A stretch of 64,000 nt of DNA, from positions 540,324-604,323 of the forward strand of contig NZ_KI515774.1 of assembly GCF_000478175.1 (NCBI RefSeq), in the 5' to 3' direction. The DNA is from Corynebacterium sp. KPL1814. GTDB taxonomy: Bacteria > Actinomycetota > Actinomycetes > Mycobacteriales > Mycobacteriaceae. The stretch's first letter is position 1, and every line of letters begins with the position of its first letter. Position numbers and translations under genes: made by a program. Of this stretch, positions 17,301-25,653 are shown one piece after another. The notes under the pieces were generated by a model, which saw only the letters and a list, made by a program, of their open reading frames with translations, ran no database searches and was not told the DNA's origin.

Positions 17301-18241
17301 GCTTCCATGGCATCGCGGATATCGCGCTCGCCTGGGAAAAAGCAGAGGATATCGCCGTCGCCTTCTGCCATGAGCTCCTCGATGGCCTCGGTTAAGCCAT
17401 CGAGCGGGTCTTGATCCACCAGCTTTCCACCGGCCTCGAATTCGAGGGGACGGTAGCGGATTTCTACCGGATAGGTGCGCCCGGATACCTCGATGATGGG
17501 CGCAGGGGTGCCATCGGGCTGGGCGAAGTGCTCGGCAAAACTTTCCGGATCGATCGTCGCGGAGGTGATAATCACCTTGAGATCGGGCCGCTTGGGGAGC
17601 AACCGCTTGAGGTATCCCAAGAGGAAGTCGATATTCAGCGAGCGCTCGTGCGCCTCATCGATAATGATGGTGTCGTATTTATTAAGGAAGCGATCGCGCT
17701 GCATTTCCGCGAGCAGGATACCGTCCGTCATGAGTTTTACGGCGGTGCTATCAGAAACCTGGTCATCGAAGCGGATGGCGTAGCCTACAGATTCCCCGAT
17801 ATCTTGGTCCAGCTCGGAGGCGATGCGCTCGGCGACGGTCCGCGCGGCAATGCGGCGCGGCTGCGTATGGCCGATAAGGCCGCGGCGGCCCCGGCCGATG
17901 TCGAGGCAGATTTTAGGGATCTGCGTGGTTTTACCGGAACCGGTTTCGCCGGCAATGATGACGACCTGGTTTTCTTCAATCGCGGCAGCAATATCGTCTT
18001 TGCGGCCGCTGACCGGCAGGGAATCGGGGTAGGTGAGTGGGGGAACGGCGGCATCGACAAGCGCTAGGCGATCTGCGGCAGCCTGGATATCCTGGCCGAC
18101 TTCGCGCAGGGCCTTGGGGGCGCGTGCCTTCGATAGGCGGCGGCGGAAGCTGCGGGCCTCGGCGATGGTGACGTTGTCTAATGCGGCAAAAAGTTCATCG
18201 CGGCTAGGGGCCTGCGATGTCGTGGTTTCATGCTGTGTCAT
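14339..18241 (-). CDS. hrpA: ATP-dependent RNA helicase HrpA
   Basis: The 1300-residue protein is a full-length DEAH-box helicase of the HrpA type. Motifs in order: Walker A GETGSGKTT (about residue 96), DEAH in IIDEAHERS, SAT in ITSATID, then the second RecA lobe with NIAETSLTVPGI and QRSGRCGR. These are followed by the winged-helix, ratchet and OB-fold region and a long HrpA-specific C-terminal half (DUF3418-like, FPDHWRKG region). In E. coli HrpA acts on mRNA and rescues collided ribosomes. The cellular role in corynebacteria is less studied. It is single-copy here and transcribed alone toward nrdR. Confidence 0.93.
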   Translation of the reverse strand: MTQHETTTSQAPSRDELFAALDNVTIAEARSFRRRLSKARAPKALREVGQDIQAAADRLALVDAAVPPLTYPDSLPVSGRKDDIAAAIEENQVVIIAGETGSGKTTQIPKICLDIGRGRRGLIGHTQPRRIAARTVAERIASELDQDIGESVGYAIRFDDQVSDSTAVKLMTDGILLAEMQRDRFLNKYDTIIIDEAHERSLNIDFLLGYLKRLLPKRPDLKVIITSATIDPESFAEHFAQPDGTPAPIIEVSGRTYPVEIRYRPLEFEAGGKLVDQDPLDGLTEAIEELMAEGDGDILCFFPGERDIRDAMEAIEAKKWKNVEVAPLFGRLSNQEQHRVFSNHRGRRIVLATNIAETSLTVPGIRYVVDTGTARISRYSTRTKVQRLPIEPISQASANQRSGRCGRVADGIAIRLYSEKDFQSRPEFTDPEILRTNLASVILQMVSLKLGDIEKFPFLQPPEFKAIRDGLNLLHELGALQDKHEKPTLTETGRNLVRIPLDPRMARMLIEAHTNGCLHDVIVIVAAMTIQDVRERPLDYQAQADQAHARFKDKTSDFLSMLKLWDYIKQTRNEQSGNKFRKRMKQEFLHYMRIREWFDLVRQLKDVSKQLGWNYQEATERRSDDIHIALLSGLLSNIGARDGNSKEFHGARNTRFLVFPGSALAKKPPEFLMAAELVETSRLWARDVAAIDPAWVEKLGADLLKHNYSDPTWSRKRAAAIAHQKSTLYGVPIVADRTVPYHRVDPVAARDMFIRNALIAGEWNAHHDFLKANAQALDEAAEYEEKARRRGLIVDEDTLFDFYDQRIPAKVTTGRHFDSWWKKKRRQEPDLLNFDPATLVDDSHDVTEVSFPDHWRKGSIDYELAYKFEPGDPLDGVTVMVPVPMLAGLDTEGFDWLVPGLRFELVNELIRSLPKALRRTVVPAPEFAERAMERLIPFEGPLTQQLADVLRELGGHGINASDFQPDKLPEHLRMNYAAIDKRGTIIDSDRNLAALRERQAGHIKSSVSRVSRTAESTAVSEWTDDTLGTVDKTVTTTVDGHEVTAYPALVATKDGVELKVHPTKAAADAAMVTTTLTLLMREISVSTAQMVKGLPLQQRVAVDSYPHGGADGLVNDARVAAIRDLMLEAGGPVRSPEAFSELKDTVKPQVPGRVRQSIVSIAPGLAEYSNLRAELSQWDGPAIDDMEKQLNFLLPPNAITVHGATHLRHLPRYIQAMRIRLEDMSLDPDRDADRQAEVDNAKAYLANRLRNLPAGREKTREVKDIHWMIEELRVSLFAQRLGTAHAVSLRRIQKAVDKLR

Positions 18242-18362
18242 GGCTAATCTATGAGCTTACCCCGGTTTCGTGGAGTGGAAAAAGTTGCTATTGTGAAAAT
18301 ACTTATCCCAACGATACTTTTCTCGTTGCGCCCAACCCGAATGCAGAAGGAAGGCACCGCTG

Positions 18363-19280
18363 ATGAACGACGATAAATCCGGTGGAAATGACGATTTTCC
18401 ACGCTACGAACCGACTGACCACCCGGAGGATCAGCCGAGCTACGGAAACCTGCCGTCCTATGGCGGTAGCCACGAGAGCTCTGGCAATCAAGGATATGCG
18501 GGCTACCAAGCACAGGACAACACCGTAAACAACGGCGGGTTTACCGGAAAACCCTCGGCCATCGATTCTATTTCGTGGGCCTTTCGTACGGTATTTAAGA
18601 ATTGGAAATTGTGGATCCTCGGTAGCTTGCTCGTTGGCGTGATTGCCATCGCTTTCTCCATCTTGGGCGCGGCCGTTGCTCCCTCAGAGGGTGCGGAGGC
18701 CTTCGGTGGAGAAGCCATTGTGCAGATCGTGTCCTATGTGTTCGTGGCCGTCATTAGCCTGATGGCGCTGCGACTGGCGCTATTCCAAATCGATGATCCG
18801 CGCACTGGTTGGAACTATGTGGGCAAGGACGTGCGGTGGTGGCAGCCGCTAGCGATCATGATCATCATCGGCATTATTACCTGGTTAGTAATGTTCATCT
18901 TCGTTGGTGGTTCATTCTTCCTTAGCCCTGATATGGGGACCGGTGCCACAGAGGAAGAGGCGTTGGAATCCATGGCAGGCCTTTTCGGAGTTGTGGCTTT
19001 ATTGACTCTCATCGGCCTGTTTATTCAGCCGCTTTATATGTTGATGCAGTGGTTTGCGGCCGATGGCGACGGAGTTGGCCAAGCCATCAAGAACGGTTTT
19101 AAGGCCGGTAAAGGAAACTACGGCCAGCTTTTGCTGCTAACGGTGCTCAACATGCTGATTACGATTGGCGGTTTCATCGTGCTCCTTGTTGGCTTGATTG
19201 TTACTATACCGGTTACCTTACTGTCTACGGCTTATTTGTTCCGCCAGTGTGCAGGCCGCGCAGTCGGTCAAGCTGGGTAA
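18363..19280 (+). CDS. Corynebacterial integral membrane protein of unknown function
   Basis: The 305-residue protein has a Tyr/Gly/Ser/Asn-rich cytosolic N-terminus (about 60 residues with repeated YGG/YxG motifs) and then roughly five to six membrane segments, including LWILGSLLVGVIAIAFSIL, PLAIMIIIGIITWLVMFIF and MLITIGGFIVLLVGLIV. The layout resembles DUF975-like membrane proteins of Gram-positive bacteria, but I do not recognise a named family. It is monocistronic, divergent from hrpA, with a good hairpin 14 bases downstream. The disordered N-terminus suggests an interaction or phosphorylation tail. Confidence 0.75.
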   Translation: MNDDKSGGNDDFPRYEPTDHPEDQPSYGNLPSYGGSHESSGNQGYAGYQAQDNTVNNGGFTGKPSAIDSISWAFRTVFKNWKLWILGSLLVGVIAIAFSILGAAVAPSEGAEAFGGEAIVQIVSYVFVAVISLMALRLALFQIDDPRTGWNYVGKDVRWWQPLAIMIIIGIITWLVMFIFVGGSFFLSPDMGTGATEEEALESMAGLFGVVALLTLIGLFIQPLYMLMQWFAADGDGVGQAIKNGFKAGKGNYGQLLLLTVLNMLITIGGFIVLLVGLIVTIPVTLLSTAYLFRQCAGRAVGQAG

Positions 19281-19294
19281 TCGCTTTGCCATTG

Positions 19295-19331
19295 TTTAAG
19301 GCCACCGAGGCACTGCTTCGGTGGCCTTAAA
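19295..19331. terminator. Bidirectional terminator between membrane protein and oxyR
   Basis: TTTAAGGCCACCGAGGC pairs with GCTTCGGTGGCCTTAAA (one mismatched position) around ACT. The A/T ends give a T-run on both strands, fitting its place between convergent genes. Confidence 0.8.
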
Positions 19332-19345
19332 CGTGCGTGGCGGTT

Positions 19346-20293
19346 TTAACCCTCCAGCGAGCGGACGAGGGCATTTTCATAAGCTGCGGTTATCAGGGTG
19401 CCGAATTCGCGGAATTCTTCACTGCGTGCGGCAGAGGAGCGGAAGACGAGGCCGATTTCGCGCTCTGCGGTGACATCGGGGGAAAAATAGGCTACACCGA
19501 GGTTCTTGCCGTGGCATTCGGTGGCCAACGCGGACTTGGGGACGAGGGTACAGCCGAGCCCACCCATGACCAGTTGCATAATAGTGGTCAATGATGAGGC
19601 GCGAGTGACGGAATTTGTTGCCTCTGCCGGGTTGACGTGGGCGTGCCGGCAGAGATCGACGATTTGGTCGCGGAGACAGTGGCCATCGTCAAGCAACAGC
19701 AAATCCAAGTCCCGCAGCTCCGCCACCTGGACGTCCGTACGCCCGGCGATGGGGTGATCGGGCGGGCTGACGATGGCGAAGTCCTCGGTGTACAGCGGGC
19801 TGTCGACCATGCCCGTGGCCTCTGAAGGCAGCGCAAGGACGGCTAAATCGAGGTTGCCGTTGCGCAGGCGGGCGATAAGGTGCTGGGTTTGCTCCTCCAC
19901 AAAACGCGGCTCCAGCTCCGGGTAGGTCTCCGTAATCTTCGCCAGCAAGTCCGGGAGGATATACGGGGCGATGGTCGGGATAACGCCAATGGTCAGGGGG
20001 CCGGACAGGGTGCCGTGGGCACCGCGGGCATGCGCGAGGAAGGTATCAGCGGCCTCAAGCGTGGATTTGGCATAGGGTAGAAGGGTTTCACCGGCCGAGG
20101 TCACGATGACCTTGCGGGTGGAGCGCTCGATGAGCTGCACGCCGAGCCCCTGCTCGAGCGCCACGAGGCCCTGGGAGAGGGAAGGCTGAGAGATCTCCAG
20201 CTTGGCGGCAGCGGTGCCGAAGTGCTTGTTTTCCGCCACGGTGACGAACGTGCGCAGCTGGGCAAGTGTTGGTCGATACTCTTTATTATGCAT
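19346..20293 (-). CDS. oxyR: Hydrogen peroxide-sensing regulator OxyR (LysR family)
   Basis: The protein of about 315 residues begins MHNKEYRPTLAQLRTFVTVAE with a LysR helix-turn-helix (NKHFGTAAAKLEISQPSLSQGLVALE). The effector domain carries GHCLRDQIVDLC, matching the Cys199/Cys208 disulfide switch of E. coli OxyR. I prefer the ATG at 20293 to the one at 20302. It is divergent from ahpC, the usual OxyR target, across a short AT-rich region with an ATAG-N6-CTAT element. In corynebacteria OxyR also represses catalase and dps; those genes are not in the window. Confidence 0.92.
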   Translation of the reverse strand: MHNKEYRPTLAQLRTFVTVAENKHFGTAAAKLEISQPSLSQGLVALEQGLGVQLIERSTRKVIVTSAGETLLPYAKSTLEAADTFLAHARGAHGTLSGPLTIGVIPTIAPYILPDLLAKITETYPELEPRFVEEQTQHLIARLRNGNLDLAVLALPSEATGMVDSPLYTEDFAIVSPPDHPIAGRTDVQVAELRDLDLLLLDDGHCLRDQIVDLCRHAHVNPAEATNSVTRASSLTTIMQLVMGGLGCTLVPKSALATECHGKNLGVAYFSPDVTAEREIGLVFRSSAARSEEFREFGTLITAAYENALVRSLEG

Positions 20294-20312
20294 GCCTATC
20301 ACTCTAACATTT

Positions 20313-20357
20313 ATCTATAGGATTAGCTATTGACGTGACCGGAATTAATGGTATTGT
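20313..20357 (+). promoter_or_regulatory. oxyR/ahpC intergenic promoter and OxyR-type operator
   Basis: An ATAG-N6-CTAT palindrome (20317-20330) overlaps a -35 TTGACG (20330-20335), which is 16 bases from a -10-like TATTGT (20352-20357). An activator bound just upstream of, and touching, the -35 box of ahpC is the classical OxyR arrangement. This leaves a leader of about 90 bases with AAGGAG before ahpC. Confidence 0.5.
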
Positions 20358-20455
20358 CTTTGGTGTTGGGCCGGAGAGGGTCCGGCCCGTGGTCCTCGGT
20401 ACGGGACTGTCGGAAACTTGAAAAAGATTACCCTTTTAAGAAGGAGTTGAAGAAC

Positions 20456-21049
20456 ATGCCTATCATGACCGTTGGCGAAAAGTTCCCAGAATTCGACCTC
20501 ACCGCCCTGACCGGCGGTGACCTGCACGACGTTAATGCTAGCCAGCCAGAGGACTACTTCGAGCAGGTTTCTTTGGACAAGTACGAGGGCAAGTGGAAGG
20601 TCGTATTCTTCTACCCTAAGGACTTCACCTTCGTTTGCCCGACCGAGATCGCTGCCTTTGGCAAGCTGGACGAAGAGTTCCAGGACCGCGACACTCAGGT
20701 GCTGGGCGGCTCCACCGATAACGAGTTCGCTCACTTCAACTGGCGCGCAACCCACCCGGACCTGAAGGACGTTCCGTTCCCGATGTTCTCCGACGTGCGC
20801 CACGACCTGATCCGCGCCCTGGGCGTAGAAAACGCTGATGGCGTTGCTGACCGCGCAACCTTCATCATCGACCCAGATGGTGTTATCCAGTTCGTCTCCG
20901 TTACCCCGGACGCTGTGGGACGTAACGTTGATGAGGTCCTGCGCGTTCTCGACGCCCTGCAGTCCGAAGAGGTCTGCGCCTGCAACTGGGAGAAGAACGA
21001 CCCAACCAAGAACATCGACAAGATGGATGTCGTTCAGTCCCAGCTTTAA
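20456..21049 (+). CDS. ahpC: Alkyl hydroperoxide reductase, peroxiredoxin AhpC
   Basis: The 197-residue 2-Cys peroxiredoxin reduces peroxides. The ATG at 20456 follows AAGGAG at about ten bases and gives the usual N-terminus MPIMTVGEKFPEFDL; the longer frame upstream is leader. The peroxidatic cysteine is Cys61 in FTFVCPTEI, and the resolving cysteine lies in the C-terminal EEVCACNW, which has the extra cysteine also seen in mycobacterial AhpC. It is followed by ahpD, its electron-donor partner, and is divergent from oxyR. Confidence 0.95.
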   Translation: MPIMTVGEKFPEFDLTALTGGDLHDVNASQPEDYFEQVSLDKYEGKWKVVFFYPKDFTFVCPTEIAAFGKLDEEFQDRDTQVLGGSTDNEFAHFNWRATHPDLKDVPFPMFSDVRHDLIRALGVENADGVADRATFIIDPDGVIQFVSVTPDAVGRNVDEVLRVLDALQSEEVCACNWEKNDPTKNIDKMDVVQSQL

Positions 21050-21073
21050 GCCTTAGTTATCAGTAGGTGCTTT

Positions 21074-21092
21074 CCCCGCCGTTCTGGCGGGG
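21074..21092 (+). terminator. Small hairpin between ahpC and ahpD
   Basis: CCCCGCC-GTTCT-GGCGGGG forms a tight stem with no T-run. It may partially end transcription, giving more AhpC than AhpD. Confidence 0.45.
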
Positions 21093-21148
21093 CACGCACT
21101 TGCCTTGCAATTTAAATTACTGAGAAAAGATTTAGAAGGAGAAAAACC

Positions 21149-21673
21149 GTGTCTATCGAGAACTTGAAGTCCTCGCTACCCGAGTACGCCAAGGATCAGA
21201 AGCTCAACCTCGGCGCGCTGACCCGCACGACTGAGCTGAATGAGGAGCAGCTGTGGGGCACCCTGTTGGCATCGGCTGCAGCTACCCGCAATGACACCGT
21301 GATTTCTGAAATCGCGGAAGAGGCGCAAGAGCACCTCTCCGAGGAAGCTATCAACGCCGCTTACGGCGCTGCCACCGTGATGGCAATGAATAACGTTGCT
21401 TACCGCGCCAAGGGCTGGTTGGGCGATGACTACGCACAGGTTAAGTTTGGTCTTCGGATGAACTTCATCTCCAAGCCGGGCGTGGAGGACGCAAACTTCG
21501 AGCTGTGGAATATCGCCGTTTCCGCCATCAACGGCTGCGAGCACTGCTTGGGCGCACACACCCAGAAGCTCAACGATACTGGCGCGACCAAGGAACAGGT
21601 CTGGGAGGCCATCAAGGTTGCTTCTGTCATTCAGGCAGTCGCACAGGCCGTTCAGATTGAGGCTGCACGCTAA
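21149..21673 (+). CDS. ahpD: Alkylhydroperoxidase AhpD
   Basis: The 174-residue protein starts at GTG 21149 after GAAGGAG. It has the AhpD fold with the redox motif [10 protein letters not shown]: Cys130, Cys133 and His137, the same numbering as in M. tuberculosis AhpD. There it passes electrons from dihydrolipoamide (via the Lpd/DlaT system) to AhpC. The length is normal and the active site complete. It is 99 bases behind ahpC in the same direction, so it is most likely co-induced by OxyR. Confidence 0.95.
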   Translation: MSIENLKSSLPEYAKDQKLNLGALTRTTELNEEQLWGTLLASAAATRNDTVISEIAEEAQEHLSEEAINAAYGAATVMAMNNVAYRAKGWLGDDYAQVKFGLRMNFISKPGVEDANFELWNIAVSAINGCEHCLGAHTQKLNDTGATKEQVWEAIKVASVIQAVAQAVQIEAAR

Positions 21674-21700
21674 AAGCGCTGCTTAATCGCCCTTTAAACT

Positions 21701-21772
21701 AAGCCACCCCCGCGCGCTGTTTGACTCGGTGTCCCTCACAGGACGCTGGGTGCAGCGGAGGGGGGTGGCTTA
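21701..21772. terminator. Long hairpin between ahpD and helicase gene
   Basis: AAGCCACCCCC and GGGGGTGGCTT form the outer stem, with further pairing inside (TCCC...GGGA-type). It sits between convergent genes and probably ends both. Confidence 0.65.
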
Positions 21773-21798
21773 AGTCGTTTTACCCAGCCCGCACGCGC

Positions 21799-24351
21799 CT
21801 AATACTCAACGCGCAGCTCTGAGAGGCGGACCTCACCGGCTTCATCAGAGGCGTCCAGATCGACGGTACCGACGAATTGATAGGCGCGATCGCCTGCCGG
21901 ATCCTTAATGATTTGCCGCACGGGCCAGCTGCGGGAGCTTGATTCCTCCAACCGGAAGTACTCTGGTCCGCGCGCCTCAGGGCCGGTATCAATATCGTCG
22001 TATTCGTCGAAGTAGTCATCCAAGACGGCACCAAAATCGGGAATTTCGTCCAGATAATCCAATACCTCGGCGAGGCGATCTTCTTCCTCCAACGCGAAGA
22101 GCTGCGCGAGGCGGAACATGTAATTGCGCACCATAATGCCAAAGGCGCGGCGGTTGGCGGTAAGCGCAGTAGGGTCTTCGACGCCGAAGGCTAGCTCTCG
22201 GTCGAGCGTATCTTGATCGATGGGGGAGTCTTCGCCGGCCATCTGCGCCCATTCATCGACAAGCGAGGAATCCACCTGGCGGATAAGTTCGCCTAACCAG
22301 ATAATGATGTCTTCAATTTGGGGCGTCGTATATTCATCGGGGATGGACTGCTTCAGAGTCCGCCACGCGTCGGTGAGGTAGCGAAGGATAACGCCCTCAG
22401 ACCGGGCTAAGCCGTAGGTGGCGACCAAATCCGAGAAGGTCATGGCGTTTTCCACCATGTCGCGCACCACGGATTTGGGCCGCAGCTCGAATTCCTTTAC
22501 CCACGCATTGGTCTCCGCAAAGGTATCGTAGGCCTGCTCAAGCAGCTCCTCTAGCGGCTTGGGCCAGGTGATATCCTCCACGATATTCATGCGGTCGGTA
22601 TAGTCCACCCCGTCCGCCTTGAGTGCGGCAATTTCTTCCCCGCGTCGTTTCTTCTGCTGGGCTTGTAGGACCTGCCGGGGATCATCGAGGATGGCCTCAA
22701 AGACCGAGATCACATCAAGGTGATAGCTCTCCGCCTCCGGGTCCAAGAGGGAGAGCGCGGCCAATGCAAAGGGGCCAAGGGGCTGGTTCAGGGCAAAGTC
22801 ACGCGGCAACTCCCGCACGAGGTGGTAGGGGCGGCCGTAGATATCGAGCCCCTTCGTGGATTTTTGGACCACACCGGAATCTACCAATCCGCGGAAGAGG
22901 TCGAGGGCGGTGAGGATGTCCTTGTTCTGCTTGCTGCGGGGATCATGATTATCGCGCAAGAGGTGGCGCATATGCGCATAACCATCGCCGTGGCGGGCTA
23001 AGACATTGAGCAGCATCGAATTCGAGACCCGGAATTGCGAGGTCAACTGCTCCGGTTCTGCTTCTGTCAGCCGCGCAAACGTCTTCTCGGACCACGAGAC
23101 TTCGCCCTCGCGTGCGGATTTCTTCTTGAGCTTTTTCAGCCGCTTCGGGTCATCGCCAATGCGCCTGCGGGCCTTGGCATTTTCAATCTCGTGCTCAGGG
23201 GCCTCGACGACGACGGTGCCTTCCGTGTCATAGCCCGCGCGCCCAGCCCTCCCTGCAATCTGGTGGAATTCGCGGGACTTCAAGATGCGCTGGCGTTGCC
23301 CATCAAACTTGGCCAGGCCGGTCATCAAGACGGTGCGGATGGGCACGTTGATGCCTACGCCCAAGGTATCGGTGCCGCAAATAACCTTGAGGAGGCCGCG
23401 CTGCGCGAGGCGCTCCACAAGTCGCCGGTACTTGGGCAGCATTCCCGCATGGTGGATGCCAATGCCCTTGCGAAGCAACTTTGAGAGATCCTTGCCAAAG
23501 GCGGTGGTAAACCTGAATCCGCCGATTTCTTCAGCGATTTCCGCTTTTTCCTCTTTGCTAATGATGCCAGAAAGCGAGGTCAGGGCTTGGGCCCGCTCGG
23601 CCGCCTCGCGCTGGGAAAAGTGCACAACGTAAATGGGGGCCTTGTTATCGGCGAGCAGCTCTTCGATAGTTTCGTGTACCGCGCTGAAAACATAAGAAAA
23701 ATCCAGCGGCACCGGGCGGGTAGAGCCGGCCACCAGATTAGTCTCGCGCCCCGTGCGGCGGGTGAGGTCTTCTTGCAGCCAGTCGGTATCACCGAGCGTG
23801 GCCGACATCAAGAGGAATTGCGCCTTGGGCAGTTCCAAGAGCGGCACCTGCCATGCCCAGCCGCGGTCAGGATCGGAGTAGTAGTGGAATTCATCCATGA
23901 CTACCTGGTCGATGTTGGCCTCGGCGCCATCGCGAAGCGCGATATTGGCAACGATCTCAGCGGTGGCGGCGATGATGGAGGCGTTGCCGTTTACGGTGGC
24001 ATCGCCAGTCATCATGCCCACGTTCTCCGCGCCGAAGATTTCACACAGCGCAAAGAACTTCTCGCTGACCAGCGCCTTAATGGGCGCGGTATAAAAACTC
24101 CGCTGCCCGCGGGCGAGGGCGATGAAGTGGGCGGCGTTGGCCACCATGGACTTTCCCGAACCCGTTGGGGTGGCGAGAATGACATTATCTCCGGCCAGGA
24201 TGCCGAGCGAGGCCTCCTCCTGCGCGGGATATAAATCGATTCCCTTGCTAGTGGTCCACGAGTTAAACGTATCCCAAATGGCCTCATCGATGAGGGACTC
24301 GGGGACTTCCGTTAAATCTGGCAGCTGCTGAGATAAGTTCACCCCCACCAC
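21799..24351 (-). CDS. Ski2-like DEAD/DEAH-box helicase (DUF3516 C-terminus)
   Basis: The 850-residue protein carries Walker A TPTGSGKS (about residue 61), DEFH in VVMDEFHYYSD, MSATLG and the second-lobe motifs GTDTLGVGINVPIRTV and HQIAGRAGRAG. A long C-terminal region rich in acidic residues corresponds to the actinobacterial DUF3516 extension. The layout resembles Ski2/Mtr4 RNA helicases, but substrates in actinobacteria are not established to my knowledge. It is transcribed after the PAC2-family gene, 25 bases downstream of it, so they probably form one transcript. Confidence 0.85.
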   Translation of the reverse strand: MVGVNLSQQLPDLTEVPESLIDEAIWDTFNSWTTSKGIDLYPAQEEASLGILAGDNVILATPTGSGKSMVANAAHFIALARGQRSFYTAPIKALVSEKFFALCEIFGAENVGMMTGDATVNGNASIIAATAEIVANIALRDGAEANIDQVVMDEFHYYSDPDRGWAWQVPLLELPKAQFLLMSATLGDTDWLQEDLTRRTGRETNLVAGSTRPVPLDFSYVFSAVHETIEELLADNKAPIYVVHFSQREAAERAQALTSLSGIISKEEKAEIAEEIGGFRFTTAFGKDLSKLLRKGIGIHHAGMLPKYRRLVERLAQRGLLKVICGTDTLGVGINVPIRTVLMTGLAKFDGQRQRILKSREFHQIAGRAGRAGYDTEGTVVVEAPEHEIENAKARRRIGDDPKRLKKLKKKSAREGEVSWSEKTFARLTEAEPEQLTSQFRVSNSMLLNVLARHGDGYAHMRHLLRDNHDPRSKQNKDILTALDLFRGLVDSGVVQKSTKGLDIYGRPYHLVRELPRDFALNQPLGPFALAALSLLDPEAESYHLDVISVFEAILDDPRQVLQAQQKKRRGEEIAALKADGVDYTDRMNIVEDITWPKPLEELLEQAYDTFAETNAWVKEFELRPKSVVRDMVENAMTFSDLVATYGLARSEGVILRYLTDAWRTLKQSIPDEYTTPQIEDIIIWLGELIRQVDSSLVDEWAQMAGEDSPIDQDTLDRELAFGVEDPTALTANRRAFGIMVRNYMFRLAQLFALEEEDRLAEVLDYLDEIPDFGAVLDDYFDEYDDIDTGPEARGPEYFRLEESSSRSWPVRQIIKDPAGDRAYQFVGTVDLDASDEAGEVRLSELRVEY

Positions 24352-24376
24352 CTTAGCGGCGATGGGGGCGGGTTCG

Positions 24377-25393
24377 TTAGATATCGTCGCCTAAGTCTCT
24401 GTCATCGTCATCAGCAGAGTCTTCGCGGTCATCAATATCGGTATGGATAATCTCTTCGCTATCGGCCTCATCGAGCGAGGCGAGGAAGGCCTCGAATTCT
24501 TCGCTGATTTCCTCAGCGCTGGGCACGGCTTCCTCGCCCGGCATGATGGCCTGCGGGTGATCCTGACGGTAGCGTTCCATGAAGGCATCGTACTGCTGCT
24601 CCAATTGCTGGACCACGCCCTCAATCTCTTCCGAGCCATTGACCTGCTCATCCAGCTGGCCCTCGACGCGGGAAATATCCGCCTCGATGCTGCCCAGCGG
24701 AATATTCAGCCGGGCGGCCTTAGCCACGGAGTCAAGGAGCTCCAGGGTCGCCTGCGGGTACGGGGACGCGGCCAAGTAATGCGGCACGTGCGCGGTATAG
24801 CCCGCTACCGTCCGGCCCTTATCCGCCAAGGCCTTTTCTATATAGAGCGCCGCGGCACCAGGAACCATCATCGTCGAATCCATCTTGACCATGCCTTCCG
24901 TCAGGCGGGAGGTAGTACCGTGCGCGGTGACCACGGTGGGGCGGGTGTGCGGCACGGGCATCGGCGCGGCGTAGAGCATGATGGTGTCTTCAATATCGAA
25001 TTTCTCCACCAGCTTCACTACCGCCGTGGTAAACGCTTCCCAGCGCATATCCGGCTCTGGGCCAGACAGAAGAAGGAAAGACTTGCCGGAATTATCCCGG
25101 AGGACCTTCAAACCCAAATCCATGGGTTCTACCTCTAGGGCCCGGTCATTATCGATGGTGATGGCGGGGCGGCGGGAGCGGTAATCGATGAGCTCATCAG
25201 AGTTAAAGGAGGCTAGCTGGCGGTTTTCCAGCGCGGCCTTGAGATGATCGGCGCTCGACTCAATGGCCTGGCCTGCATCGGCATAGCCGTGCATGGCAAC
25301 AATCATGGTGGGGCCTTTTCCTTCACCGGAATTGTCCTTAACCACCGGAGCGGGGTACTCCAATTCGTACATGCTGCGCTCTTCTTCGTGCAT
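24377..25393 (-). CDS. PAC2-family protein
   Basis: The 338-residue protein has the PAC2 fold region from about residue 25 (TMIVAMHGYADAGQAIESSADHL) to about 260, including YAAPMPVPHTRPTVVTAHG and SAAL-type segments. A coiled, acidic tail follows, ending in a long Asp/Glu run. PAC2 proteins are named for the eukaryotic proteasome assembly chaperone; in actinobacteria without proteasomes, such as Corynebacterium, the role is unknown. The ATG at 25393 is preceded by AGGAGG at eight bases. It lies just upstream of the Ski2-like helicase, a pairing also conserved near sigB/dtxR in relatives. Confidence 0.85.
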   Translation of the reverse strand: MHEEERSMYELEYPAPVVKDNSGEGKGPTMIVAMHGYADAGQAIESSADHLKAALENRQLASFNSDELIDYRSRRPAITIDNDRALEVEPMDLGLKVLRDNSGKSFLLLSGPEPDMRWEAFTTAVVKLVEKFDIEDTIMLYAAPMPVPHTRPTVVTAHGTTSRLTEGMVKMDSTMMVPGAAALYIEKALADKGRTVAGYTAHVPHYLAASPYPQATLELLDSVAKAARLNIPLGSIEADISRVEGQLDEQVNGSEEIEGVVQQLEQQYDAFMERYRQDHPQAIMPGEEAVPSAEEISEEFEAFLASLDEADSEEIIHTDIDDREDSADDDDRDLGDDI

Positions 25394-25653
25394 GATGTGT
25401 TACCTCCTTGGTCTCTTAATCTAGATCAACGACCGCCAGGACCGCACTATTCCCACACGCACTCAGTTCAGTGTTCGCGGAGTAGTTAAATAACCCATTA
25501 TGCCCTAACGAGGAAACCCGCGCTAGGCCCGGTGCGGTGGGCCTGTGCATAACTGCTTGCCGATGCCCCTTTCCGCCCACCTTATCCACAGATTTCGGCC
25601 CTCTGCCTGTGATGGGCTTTCGGTACTTGCCGCAGGCCCCGAAGCTAGAAGCC

